Below are positions 25,566 through 34,599 of a DNA stretch of 64,000 nt, piece after piece. The notes under the pieces are model-generated. The model searched no databases and was not told the DNA's origin. It saw only the letters and a program-made list of their open reading frames with translations. The DNA is from Opitutales bacterium (GTDB taxonomy: Bacteria > Verrucomicrobiota > Verrucomicrobiia > Opitutales > Seribacteraceae), in assembly GCA_028045305.1 (NCBI GenBank), contig JAOFTV010000006.1:62001-126000 (forward strand). The letters run 5' to 3'. Every line of letters starts with the position of its first letter. The stretch's first letter is position 1. The position numbers were made by a program, and so were the translations under genes.

Positions 25566-27272
25566 ATGAACCAAAAAAACCTTCTCCTACGCCCGCTTTT
25601 CTCATTTGCTTTACTCTTCTCATTCTTTTTCGCCGCAGAGGCAAAGAGGCCAAACATCCTCCTCATCTTTTCCGATGATCATGCCAAAAAGGCACTGAGC
25701 TGTTACGGAAACCAAGACATCGAAACGCCTGCCCTCGACCGGATTGCCAACGAAGGCATGCGCTTTGAACATGCCCTTACTCCGAATTCTTTTTGCACCC
25801 CGGCACGGGCCGCTGCCCTTACCGGAAAATATTCCCACCGCAATGGAGTAACCCATTTAAATCAACGCTTTGATGGTAGCCAGCAGACCTTTCCCAAACT
25901 TCTACAAAAAGCAGGCCATGAAACTACGCTCTTTGGAAAGTGGCACCTGCTCTCGCGCCCGACTGGTTTTGATTATTTTTGCGTGCAAAAAATGCAGGGA
26001 AAACCATGGGACCCCAATGTATTTGAGCCCCACCATCGATGGATAGACTGGAGCCCAAAAAACCAAAGAGAAGCACTCAGTGGTGGGCGCAAAATTAAGG
26101 GGTATAACAATGAGGTGATCACGACGGAAGCGATCCAATGGCTCAAGCAAAAGCGCGACCCAAGCAAACCGTTCTGCCTCTTGCTCCACCCCAAACCGCC
26201 CCACGAACCTTACACACCTCCTACCCGCTACGAGGATTTCCTCAAAGATGTTTTTATACCCGAACCGCCGACCCTGCTGGATGACTACAAGGGTAGAACA
26301 CCAGAAGCGATTTCGGAGATTATGAAAAACAACCGCATCATTCTTAAGCCTGTCTTTAAGGATATGCGGGAACGAATTGAGAAGGAAAACCCGGGCATCT
26401 CCCGAAATGATCTGACCCGTAAAATGTATCAGGAATATATCAAGGGGTACTACCGGCTGGTTAAATCGGTGGATGATCAGGTGGCTCGGGTGCTCGACTA
26501 TTTAAAGGAGAGCGGACTGGAAAAAGATACCCTGGTGATCTACACATCGGATCAGGGATTTTCCTTAGGCGAGCACGGTTTCTACAACAAACAGTGGATG
26601 TACGAGAACCCCCTCCACCAACCCCTGCTCGTTCGCTTCCCTGGGAAAATCAGCCCCAAGCAGGTACACCAGTCGATGGTCAATCATATCGACCTTGCCC
26701 CCACCCTGCTCGATTATGCCGGACTTCCTATTCCCGGTGATATCCAGGGCCACTCGCTGAGGGGAATCCTCGAAGGGCGTGAGGAAAAGGTACGGGACGA
26801 ATCGTACTATCATTTTTACAAGCATGGAACCACTCTGCCGGAAATGATCGGGATACGCACGGATACCCATAAGCTGATTCACTATCCCGGCATGATTGGG
26901 AAATACCAGTGGGAATTGTTCGACCTTGTAAATGACCCAGAGGAAATGAACAACCTCTACCACCAACCCAAAAACATCAAACTACGGGAAGAAATGAGTG
27001 AGCGATTGCGCAAACTTATCCGCAAAGTGAGTGACCCGGTGGTGGCCCCCAACCTGATCAACCAGTCCAAGGACACCCGCCTGATTGATCGTTTACAAAC
27101 AGGAAGCAAGCAAACCGTGGTGGCCTATGGAACGAGCCTGACTGCTGTGGGTGCATGGGTAGACCAGTTACGGGAAGTTTTCAACCAGCAGTTCCCCGGT
27201 CAGGTGAACCTGATCAATGGTGCGCAGGGGGGGGGCCAACTCCGACTGGGGAGTGGAAAACCTGCAGGATAA
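25566..27272 (+). CDS. Secreted sulfatase fused to an SGNH esterase (5' part of a frameshifted gene)
   Basis: The frame encodes a signal peptide (1-26) and a full sulfatase (about 28-500): SDDHAKKALSCYG, C77-T-P-A-R81 with AAALTGKYSHR, GKWHL, TSDQGFSLGEHG and LFDLVNDPEEMNNL. It then begins an SGNH module (AYGTS524LTAVG) and stops at 27272 shortly after a run of nine G. Removing one G joins it to the frame that continues to 27993, giving an 808-residue protein. As written, the sulfatase is complete but the esterase is cut after its first block. Its start is five bases after the previous sulfatase stop. CTPAR differs from CxPSR only at the fourth position and should still be matured. Confidence 0.85.
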   Translation: MNQKNLLLRPLFSFALLFSFFFAAEAKRPNILLIFSDDHAKKALSCYGNQDIETPALDRIANEGMRFEHALTPNSFCTPARAAALTGKYSHRNGVTHLNQRFDGSQQTFPKLLQKAGHETTLFGKWHLLSRPTGFDYFCVQKMQGKPWDPNVFEPHHRWIDWSPKNQREALSGGRKIKGYNNEVITTEAIQWLKQKRDPSKPFCLLLHPKPPHEPYTPPTRYEDFLKDVFIPEPPTLLDDYKGRTPEAISEIMKNNRIILKPVFKDMRERIEKENPGISRNDLTRKMYQEYIKGYYRLVKSVDDQVARVLDYLKESGLEKDTLVIYTSDQGFSLGEHGFYNKQWMYENPLHQPLLVRFPGKISPKQVHQSMVNHIDLAPTLLDYAGLPIPGDIQGHSLRGILEGREEKVRDESYYHFYKHGTTLPEMIGIRTDTHKLIHYPGMIGKYQWELFDLVNDPEEMNNLYHQPKNIKLREEMSERLRKLIRKVSDPVVAPNLINQSKDTRLIDRLQTGSKQTVVAYGTSLTAVGAWVDQLREVFNQQFPGQVNLINGAQGGGQLRLGSGKPAG

Positions 27273-27993
27273 AGTTCTGCGTTATCGCCCAGATTGTGTT
27301 TTGATCGAATTTTCGATCAACGATGCAGTCGCCGTGCGCCGAACCACCATCGAGCATGCCCGGAGCAACCTCAATCAGATGATCGACCGGATCCTCCAAA
27401 AAAGTCCCGCCTGTGAAATTATACCTATGGTGATGAATCCGGTCTTTGGATACGGCAAGGCAAAGAGACCCAACCTTGCTGCATACGACCAGAATTACCG
27501 GCAAGTTGCTCAGGAACGGGGGTTCCAACTGATTGATCAAGGACCTGCCTGGAATGCCTTGCTCACGGAGGATGCGAAGCGTTTTCTTTTTTGTATACCC
27601 GACACCGTGCACCCCCTGCGTGCCGGGGGATTGGAGGTGAGCACTCAAGTAATGATTGAGGCGTTGGGGCTCAAGCCCGGCATTCCCCAAAAAAATAAAA
27701 GTGAGCCCTGTTTCGACTACCTTTGCCGGATGATGGACAAAGATAAAAACAGGGTAGTAAATCAGGATGAATTTGATGCATACTGGAAATCCAAGTTCGA
27801 TGAATCCGATTCCGACAAGAATGGAAAACTAAGTAAAAAAGAACTGCTGGCTGACCCTCTGTTTGAACAATTGGATGAGGATAAGAGTAACTCCATCTCT
27901 TTGGAGGAATACCTCGCCCCCATCGCTCCTCACTTCAGCAGGCACGATAACAACAACGACGGATTGCTGAAAAAGGGAGAGATTTGGAACTAG
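27217..27993 (+). pseudogene. SGNH esterase remainder plus four EF-hands (3' part of the frameshifted gene)
   Basis: This frame carries the missing SGNH blocks: GGANSDWGVENL (Gly block), LIEFSINDAV (Asn block) and DTVHP (catalytic Asp-His). Four 12-residue EF-hand loops follow: DKDKNRVVNQDE, DSDKNGKLSKKE, DEDKSNSISLEE and DNNNDGLLKKGE. The apparent ATG at 27217 sits inside the upstream coding sequence and is unlikely to be used. The fragment only makes sense as the end of the sulfatase gene starting at 25566. It is either a pseudogene remnant, a phase-variable tail or a sequencing error at the G run. Calcium binding by the EF-hands is expected from family knowledge. Confidence 0.85.
27227..27235 (+). 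repeat. Homopolymer of nine G at the frameshift point
   Basis: Nine consecutive G bases lie between GCGCA and CCAAC. With nine, the frame reads NGAQGGGQLRLG and soon stops; with eight, it reads NGAQGGANSDWGVE and continues for about 250 residues. G runs of this length are prone both to slipped-strand mutation and to base-calling error. Confidence 0.9.
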
Positions 27994-28089
27994 GCTAACT
28001 TACTTATTTAGTCCTTTGCCCTAAAAGAAAGTTGATTCGTATTTTTCTTTTAAGAAGACTTACTTTCTTAATCACATAGCCCAAATTTT

Positions 28090-28995
28090 ATGAATCGTAA
28101 AACCGCTCTCATCCTGCTGCTTTCATTTACATGGATTGGCATCTCTGCCAAGCAAACCCCACCTCCATCCCCAACATATGCCAATGTAGCCTACGATCAG
28201 TATGAGCGAACCAAGGTTGATTTCTGGCTGGCCGAAGGTAAAGGCCCACGCCCGCTGATGGTCTTTATCCACGGGGGTGGATGGAGTCAGGGTAGCAAAG
28301 ACAAAACATCCGGGAAGAATATTGAAACATGCCTCGCAAATGGAATTTCGGTTGCCAGCGTGGGTTACCGGTTGACTGGCGAAGCCATCCTGCCCGCCCC
28401 CGTACATGATGCGGCCCGGGCGATTCAGTTTTTACGATCCAAAGCCAAGGAATGGAAGATCAACAAAAACAAATTTGTGCTTACCGGAGGCAGTGCCGGT
28501 GGATGCACCTCGGTATGGCTCGCCTGCCATGATGATCTGGCGAACCCAAATGCAAAGGACCCCGTCGAAAGGGAGTCCACCCGAGTGCAGGGAATCAGTG
28601 TGCGGGGTGCCCAGACCGCAATTGATCCAAAACTGATAGAACCATGGATAGGGAAAAATGTTTTCCATAGAATGATTTATCTCTCTGTTGGGGAGCAAAG
28701 TATAGAGGATGCCCTGAAAAATTATTCCAAGCACAAACCCCTCTACAAAGAGTTTTCCGGCTATTACCACCTTACCCAAGATGATCCTCCTATCTACCTG
28801 GGCTATGGGGGAGATATGAGTACCCCGGCAAAAAACATCGGCCATGGAATCCACCACGGCCTATTTGGGGTGGAGTTAAAGAAAAAGTCTGAAGAAGTGG
28901 GGCACAACAAGGTGTACCTCAACCTGGGAGGAAAGGACGAAAACGGAAAACCTGTTTCTAACCAAGACCCGGTACTTGAACTTCTGCTTAACTAG
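28090..28995 (+). CDS. Secreted alpha/beta-hydrolase (acetyl-esterase-like)
   Basis: This 301-residue protein has a signal peptide (about 1-20), oxyanion motif HGGGWSQG (near residue 61), nucleophile elbow TGGSAGGCTS (near residue 136) and a C-terminal region with HGIHHGLFG that may supply the catalytic His. It belongs to the BD-FAE-like esterase group, as does the protein at 667. It opens the next plus-strand block after a 96-base AT-rich gap and is followed after six bases by a sulfatase. De-acylation of a polysaccharide is the likely role; the substrate is unknown. Confidence 0.82.
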   Translation: MNRKTALILLLSFTWIGISAKQTPPPSPTYANVAYDQYERTKVDFWLAEGKGPRPLMVFIHGGGWSQGSKDKTSGKNIETCLANGISVASVGYRLTGEAILPAPVHDAARAIQFLRSKAKEWKINKNKFVLTGGSAGGCTSVWLACHDDLANPNAKDPVERESTRVQGISVRGAQTAIDPKLIEPWIGKNVFHRMIYLSVGEQSIEDALKNYSKHKPLYKEFSGYYHLTQDDPPIYLGYGGDMSTPAKNIGHGIHHGLFGVELKKKSEEVGHNKVYLNLGGKDENGKPVSNQDPVLELLLN

Positions 28996-29001
28996 GCCGC
29001 C

Positions 29002-30804
29002 ATGCCTCATCGCCTACCTGTTCTTTTCCTTGCCCTTCTTTTCGGTGGAGAATGGCATGTAACTGCTCTTGCTCAAGAAACTCCAAGTAAACCAAATATT
29101 GTGGTGGTGATGACCGATGACCAGGGATGGTCAGACCTTGGTTGCCACGGGCACCCCATTGTACGCACACCCAACCTCGACCGGATGCACCAGCAAAGTA
29201 TCCGCCTGAGCAACTTTCATGTGGATGCTTTTTGCTCCCCTACCCGGGCAGCTTTGCTCACGGGAAGAATGTCGCAACGGACAGGGGCCACCTCGACCTA
29301 TGGCCTGCGCAACCTGCTCCGAACCGATGAAGCGATCCTCCCTGAGTATTTTAAAACTGCTGGGTATCAAACAGGAATCTTCGGAAAGTGGCATCTTGGG
29401 GGAAATTACCCCTACCGCCCGATTGACAGAGGGTTTGATGAATGGCTGGGTCTTGGCAATGGAGGAGTGGGATTGGCAGATGACCTATGGGATAACGACC
29501 GTATGGATGACCGTTACTGGAATAACGGAGAAGTTGTTCGTCGGGATGGGTTCTGCACCGATGTCTATTTCGAAGAGGCGATGGAGTTTGCCCGCCAAAA
29601 TAAAAGAAACCAAAAGCCATTCTTTATCTACCTTCCGACCAATGTACCCCACCGGGCGAACAATGTGCCCAAAGAGTGGATGCAGCCCTACCTCAATCAG
29701 GGGTGCAACCAAGAACAGGCATCTTTCTATGCAGGGATAACCCGGGTGGACTGGAATATGGGCAGGTTGATGAAATTTTTGGACAAAGAAAAATTATCGG
29801 AAAACACCCTTCTCCTTTTTCTGACCGACAATGGTTCCATCCACCCTATCCGGAAAAAAGGTACCGACATCGACTCAGTCTCCGGGCAAAGGGGAATGAA
29901 AGGAAAACTGTACGAAGGGGGCCACCGCGTACCCCTCTTTATCCGCGGCCCCGAACATCTAATCGGAAACCCAAGGGAGCTTCCGATCTTTAGTGCCCAT
30001 GTGGATTTACTGCCCACCTTCATCGACTTGTGCGGCCTTGGGCATCCCAAGCGATCAAGCTTGCCCATCGATGGCCGAAGCTTGGTCCCCGTTTTACAAG
30101 GCTCGGATGATTGGGCAGACCGCACTCTTTTTCTCGACACCCAAAATGGCGTAAAAGGACCCAAGAGATTTGAAGAAACTCTCGTCATGACGGAACAGTG
30201 GCGACTCATTTATCACACACCTGATCACTTCGAACTTTTTCAGATAAAGAAGGACCCCTCCCAGTTGCATGATCTATCCACTCAAAGGCCGAAGGTGGTA
30301 AACCGGCTCAAAAAAGCCTACAACGATTACTGGAACAATCTTGGAGGAGACCGACCCCTCGAACGCCCCCGCATCTCCTCACAATCTACCACCTGGTTGA
30401 CCAATGGCTGGCAGAGATCCATCCGCGAGGGCATTACGGGGAGTGGAAGTTGGCCAGTAACAGTAGAAGAGCCGGGCACTTATCTCTTCGAATTGCGCCG
30501 ATGGCCGAGGGAAGCGGGAAATATTGCCATGCGTGCGCCCCTCCCCCCGGCCAGTGACTCAAAGATTGAATATGTGGGCAAGAAGGGAAGCGATATTCCG
30601 GGCAGGGCTTTGGATATAAAAGCGGTTGAGTTATCGATTAAAAATGTGCTCACTTTGCAAAAGGAAATTGCCACTGCCACAGAATCTATAAAATTTGAGA
30701 TACCTTTAAAAGAGGGTCCCCTGGATCTGACCGCCAAATTGATTTTGAAAAGCGGGAAAAAGAATGGAGCCCCATATCTTTACATTTTTAAAATTCAGCC
30801 TTAG
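29002..30804 (+). CDS. Secreted arylsulfatase with extra C-terminal beta domain
   Basis: This 600-residue protein has a signal peptide (1-25), TDDQGWSDLGCHG (D39-D40-Q41), C78-S-P-T-R82 followed by AALLTGRMSQRTG, FGKWHLGGNYP, LTDNGS and GGHRVPLFIRGP. The last ~140 residues (WPVTVEEPGTYLFELRRWPREA and onward) form a beta-rich C-terminal domain common in longer PVC and Bacteroidota arylsulfatases. All active-site motifs are present. It is tightly packed between an esterase (6 bases) and a sulfatase-DUF1080 gene (12 bases), so the genes form one operon. Confidence 0.93.
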   Translation: MPHRLPVLFLALLFGGEWHVTALAQETPSKPNIVVVMTDDQGWSDLGCHGHPIVRTPNLDRMHQQSIRLSNFHVDAFCSPTRAALLTGRMSQRTGATSTYGLRNLLRTDEAILPEYFKTAGYQTGIFGKWHLGGNYPYRPIDRGFDEWLGLGNGGVGLADDLWDNDRMDDRYWNNGEVVRRDGFCTDVYFEEAMEFARQNKRNQKPFFIYLPTNVPHRANNVPKEWMQPYLNQGCNQEQASFYAGITRVDWNMGRLMKFLDKEKLSENTLLLFLTDNGSIHPIRKKGTDIDSVSGQRGMKGKLYEGGHRVPLFIRGPEHLIGNPRELPIFSAHVDLLPTFIDLCGLGHPKRSSLPIDGRSLVPVLQGSDDWADRTLFLDTQNGVKGPKRFEETLVMTEQWRLIYHTPDHFELFQIKKDPSQLHDLSTQRPKVVNRLKKAYNDYWNNLGGDRPLERPRISSQSTTWLTNGWQRSIREGITGSGSWPVTVEEPGTYLFELRRWPREAGNIAMRAPLPPASDSKIEYVGKKGSDIPGRALDIKAVELSIKNVLTLQKEIATATESIKFEIPLKEGPLDLTAKLILKSGKKNGAPYLYIFKIQP

Positions 30805-30816
30805 TCAATCAACATC

Positions 30817-32709
30817 ATGAAATCATCATCCTGCTTTTGCTTTTCGCTTCTCCTTTTTTCTGTCTCTTTATTTGGCTCAGAGAAGAAAACAAACCTCATC
30901 CTCATCATGTCGGATGACATGGGCTATGAGTGCGTTCGGGCCAATGGGGGCACGTCTTTCCAGACACCCCACCTCGATGAGCTCGCCAGCACCGGGGCAC
31001 GCTTTACCCATTGCTACTCGCAACCCCTGTGCACGCCATCCCGGGTAAAAATCATGACGGGGATTTCCAATTTCAGAAACTATGTTCAATTTGGAGTATT
31101 GGACCGCAAGCAGACCACTTTTGCCCATCTTCTTAAAAAGGAAGGATATGCCACCTGTATCGTAGGGAAGTGGCAACTGGGCAAGCAGATCGATTCTCCC
31201 CAGCACTTCGGATTTGATGAGTCCTGCCTCTGGCAACACACCCGTGCGGCCAGAGATCAGGGGAAGGATACCCGTTACCCCAACCCCCACCTCGAAATCA
31301 ACGGGCAGGCCAAAGACTACAACAATGGAGAATATGGGCCCGATGTGGTCACCGATTACCTCTGCGACTTCATCGAACGCAACCGGGACCGCCCCTTCCT
31401 CGGTTACTACCCAATGATTCTTCCCCATGACCCCTTCCGTCCAACTCCGGACAGCGAGAATCCAAAATCCAAGGATGGTACGCAAAACTTCCGCGACATG
31501 GTTGCCTATGTCGACAAAATGGTCGGTAAGATCGTGAGCAAGCTCGATGAATTCGGCCTAAGGGAAAACACCCTCGTTCTTTTTACCTGCGACAATGGCA
31601 CCTCTGGAGCAATCAAATCCGAACTCCATGGAAAAATCGTACAAGGAGGTAAGAGACAGATGACGGATGCAGGTACTCATGTTCCCCTGATCGCCAACTG
31701 GCCCAAGACCATCCCCGGAAAACAGGTTATAGATGATCTGGTGGACTTCAGCGATTTTCTCCCCACCCTGCTGGATGCGGCCAAATCTCCCCTACCAACC
31801 AATCTCACTTTGGATGGACAGAGTTTCCTTCCCCAAATTACTGGCAAGCAAGGAAGCCCAAGAAAATGGGTACACTGTTTTTACAGGGTAAAAGGAGAAG
31901 GCGGTAAGTTTCAGCAATGGGCCAGAACCCAGCGGTACAAACTTTACACCACCGGAAAATTTTTCGATGTATCCCAGGACAGACTGGAAAAAAATCCGCT
32001 GCAAAAACTTGATACAGATCAAAAAAGGATTCAGGAAATGCTGAAGGGTGTACTCCACCAGTTTTCCGATTCCTACCAACCAGAAGACGAAAAAAAAGGC
32101 CTGCTTCCGGATGCTCCCCCTACGGTTTGCAAGCCAGCAGATCGGAATCTGTTCAAAGGTAATAATTTTTCCCAATGGACTAAATTGAATGGCCAACCTG
32201 TAGGTAAAGGTTGGACGATTACCGACGGGGTGGTCTTCCGTAAGGGTGGCGAAAAGGACATTATAACCAAGGAAAAATTTCGGGACTTCTCACTTTCCTT
32301 TCAGTGGAAAATATCGGCGGCAGGAAACAGTGGAATCAAGTACCGTACGAGGGGCAATCTTGGCTTGGAATATCAGATTCTAGACGATGCCAATCACCGG
32401 GATAACAAAATTCCGTCTCACCGGGCAGGCTCGCTTTATGACTTGGTACCGGCACCCGAGAATAAACCAATTCGTGCCGTAGGTGAATGGAATCATGGAA
32501 AAATCGTCGCCATGGCAAATGTAATCGAGCACTGGATGAATGGTAAGAAAATCATCAGTGTTTTTTGGGGAACCAAGGAGTGGGAGGGTGTGTTTGGCAA
32601 AAGTAAGTACAAAGATCAAAAAGGCTTTGGCTCCTGGGAAGGGCCTATTCTTTTACAGGATCATAATGACCCAGTATGGTTTAAGGAGCTTCATATAAGC
32701 AGATTGTGA
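30817..32709 (+). CDS. Secreted sulfatase fused to a DUF1080 (3-keto-disaccharide hydrolase-like) domain
   Basis: This 630-residue protein has a signal peptide (1-21), a sulfatase module with SDDMGYECVRANGG (D33-D34), C72-T-P-S-R76, VGKWQLG (Gln in place of the usual His of GKWHLG) and TCDNGTSG. From about residue 442 to the end it has a DUF1080 domain: NLFKGNNFSQW, DGVVFRKGG, FSLSFQWKISAAGNSGIKYR, LEYQILDD, VEHW-like NVIEHWMNGK and GPILLQDHNDPVWF. DUF1080 is a concanavalin-like sandwich found very often in PVC bacteria and named for 3-keto-glycoside hydrolysis or glycan binding. One polypeptide may thus desulfate and bind or cut the same sugar. Confidence 0.92.
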   Translation: MKSSSCFCFSLLLFSVSLFGSEKKTNLILIMSDDMGYECVRANGGTSFQTPHLDELASTGARFTHCYSQPLCTPSRVKIMTGISNFRNYVQFGVLDRKQTTFAHLLKKEGYATCIVGKWQLGKQIDSPQHFGFDESCLWQHTRAARDQGKDTRYPNPHLEINGQAKDYNNGEYGPDVVTDYLCDFIERNRDRPFLGYYPMILPHDPFRPTPDSENPKSKDGTQNFRDMVAYVDKMVGKIVSKLDEFGLRENTLVLFTCDNGTSGAIKSELHGKIVQGGKRQMTDAGTHVPLIANWPKTIPGKQVIDDLVDFSDFLPTLLDAAKSPLPTNLTLDGQSFLPQITGKQGSPRKWVHCFYRVKGEGGKFQQWARTQRYKLYTTGKFFDVSQDRLEKNPLQKLDTDQKRIQEMLKGVLHQFSDSYQPEDEKKGLLPDAPPTVCKPADRNLFKGNNFSQWTKLNGQPVGKGWTITDGVVFRKGGEKDIITKEKFRDFSLSFQWKISAAGNSGIKYRTRGNLGLEYQILDDANHRDNKIPSHRAGSLYDLVPAPENKPIRAVGEWNHGKIVAMANVIEHWMNGKKIISVFWGTKEWEGVFGKSKYKDQKGFGSWEGPILLQDHNDPVWFKELHISRL

Positions 32710-34109
32710 GTCAGGGCTACTGGCTTTTCCTTCTTCTTGCACCTTGCTTCCTGCAGGTATCATTTCTTTGGGGCAAAGTTTATCAGACTAATGGTATAAA
32801 AATTGGCGAGGTCACCCAGGATTCCGCAATCATCTGGACCCGTTTAACCAAAAACCCAACCGCCAATACAAACGGGGAAAAATTCCGCAAGGTCCCCAAG
32901 CACGCCCCGCAAATCCCTAAAGGGAAAAGCCTCTCCGATATGGAGGGTGCCGTCCCTGGCATTGCCGGAAGTGTACGCATCTCTTGGCAGAACCAGGGAG
33001 TGGAGGCGACGAGGACAGAGTGGTTACCGGTGGACGAGGATCGGGACTTTACCCGCAAGGTGAAAATCGGAGACCTTCTTCCCGGGCAAAGCTACGAGGT
33101 ACGGGTCGAAAGCCGGTCGGCAAATGGAAAAGCTGGGCAAACCATACGGGGGAAATTCCGCACTGCACCTGCTCCGGAGATGATTGCCCCTATTAAATTT
33201 GTAGTTACTTCCTGCCAGGACTACCCGAGAAGGGATACTCCCCAAGGGCATCAGATCTATCCAAATATGCTCAACCTGGACCCGGCCTTTTTTATCCATA
33301 CCGGAGACATTGAGTACTACGACAAGGCCATGCCCTGGGCAACCAATCGGGAACTGGCCAGGTTCAAGTGGAACCGGCTCTATGGCCTACCCCACCTAGC
33401 CAATTTCCACACGAAGGTGGCGAGCTACTTCATGAAAGATGATCATGATACAACCAGCAACGATTCCTGGCCGGGGGTGAATTTTATGGACCTAAGCTGG
33501 GAACAGGGAAAGAACTTGTTTCGTGAACAATTTCCCGTACGCAAAGACAACTACCGCACCATACGCTGGGGGAAGGACTTGCAAATCTGGATGGTGGAAG
33601 GCAGGGACTACCGAAGCCCAAACAACCAACCGGACGGACCTGAGAAAACCATCTGGGGAAAGAAACAAAAGGAATGGTTTTTCCGCACCTTTGAAGAATC
33701 GGATGCCGCCTTTCGTGTACTCATCTCCCCCACCCCAGTGGTCGGTCCGGACCGGTCCTCCAAAAATGACAACCATGCCAACAAAGGCTTCACCCACGAA
33801 GGTAATGAGATAAGAGATTTTCTCGCCTCCCATAAAAATACCTTTGTGATCTGCGGAGATCGCCACTGGCAGTATGTTTCCGTCGATCAGCAAACCGGAC
33901 TCAAGGAATTCTCCTGCGGTTCCGCTTCTGACGAACACGCCTCCGGTTGGAAGGATGGAAACCGTTTACCTGAGCACACCTTCCTAAAGGTTCAGGGCGG
34001 GTTTCTTTCCATTGAGGTAAAGCGGGCAGAAGGAAAGCCTACCTTGGTTGCGACCCACCACGAGGTCACAGGAAAGACTAGTAATATCGATCGAAACCGT
34101 GCAAATTAA
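32706..34109 (+). CDS. Secreted PhoD-like metallophosphatase
   Basis: This 467-residue protein starts at a GTG that overlaps the sulfatase stop (GTGA) and has a signal peptide (about 1-23). After an N-terminal Fn3-like region (SAIIWTRLTKNP, YEVRVESRS) comes the PhoD metallophosphatase core: VTSCQDYP, HTGDIEYYD, FMKDDHDTTSND, LQIWMVEGRDYRSP and CGDRHWQYVS. PhoD enzymes are phosphodiesterases/alkaline phosphatases using Ca/Fe centres. In a sulfatase operon it may remove a phosphate or phosphodiester from the same glycan, or it may simply act on released esters. Family assignment is secure; substrate is inference. Confidence 0.9.
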   Translation: MSQGYWLFLLLAPCFLQVSFLWGKVYQTNGIKIGEVTQDSAIIWTRLTKNPTANTNGEKFRKVPKHAPQIPKGKSLSDMEGAVPGIAGSVRISWQNQGVEATRTEWLPVDEDRDFTRKVKIGDLLPGQSYEVRVESRSANGKAGQTIRGKFRTAPAPEMIAPIKFVVTSCQDYPRRDTPQGHQIYPNMLNLDPAFFIHTGDIEYYDKAMPWATNRELARFKWNRLYGLPHLANFHTKVASYFMKDDHDTTSNDSWPGVNFMDLSWEQGKNLFREQFPVRKDNYRTIRWGKDLQIWMVEGRDYRSPNNQPDGPEKTIWGKKQKEWFFRTFEESDAAFRVLISPTPVVGPDRSSKNDNHANKGFTHEGNEIRDFLASHKNTFVICGDRHWQYVSVDQQTGLKEFSCGSASDEHASGWKDGNRLPEHTFLKVQGGFLSIEVKRAEGKPTLVATHHEVTGKTSNIDRNRAN

Positions 34110-34114
34110 TTTCT

Positions 34115-34570
34115 ATGACTATCAATACTATTCTTATTTCTATTCTGGTCTCATTCATTGCCACTGGAGTCCTTGCTCTCATCAACCGGCAGTTAAAAAA
34201 GAAACCCGTGGCATCAGGAAATCAAGAGATTAAAGGCACTGAACTGCTTATTAAACGGATCATCTTTATTCTACTGTGCTTCTCTCTGCCAGTCTCGTCC
34301 GTTCTGATGTTTGGTCCACAATTGTTCATCATTACCCCTGTGCTTTTCTGCCTCGGAGTCTTTTTTGTTTTCCGGCGTTCCTCCCTCTCCCTGATCTGCT
34401 TTGGGTATCCTTTATCCTATGGCTTATTTTCAGCCTATGTTGGTTTCCATGAGCTCAATGACTATACTAAAAGTAACGAATTCTGGGTAGCCATTGGTAT
34501 TGGTGCAACCGGTGCCATCCTCATTACGATTGGGCTGTGGAAAATTTTGTTCAAAAAAATTCGCTCTTAA
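34115..34570 (+). CDS. Small polytopic membrane protein of unknown function
   Basis: This 151-residue protein has about five hydrophobic segments (ILISILVSFIATGVLALI; IIFILLCFSLPVSSVLMF; LFIITPVLFCLGVFFVF; a short one near ICFGYPLSYGLFSAYV; VAIGIGATGAILITIGLW) and basic ends (KKIRS). No known family is recognised. It starts five bases after the PhoD-like gene and ends 29 bases before a sulfatase, so it is part of the sulfatase operon. No enzyme motif is visible. Confidence 0.75.
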   Translation: MTINTILISILVSFIATGVLALINRQLKKKPVASGNQEIKGTELLIKRIIFILLCFSLPVSSVLMFGPQLFIITPVLFCLGVFFVFRRSSLSLICFGYPLSYGLFSAYVGFHELNDYTKSNEFWVAIGIGATGAILITIGLWKILFKKIRS

Positions 34571-34599
34571 AAAGTCCATCTAGAAACCGAGAGCCCATA

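Noticed and set aside
28025-28071. AAGAAAGT...ACTTTCTT inverted repeat before the esterase at 28090
   Set aside because: The arms are short and AT-rich and are separated by about 30 bases, so a chance match is likely.
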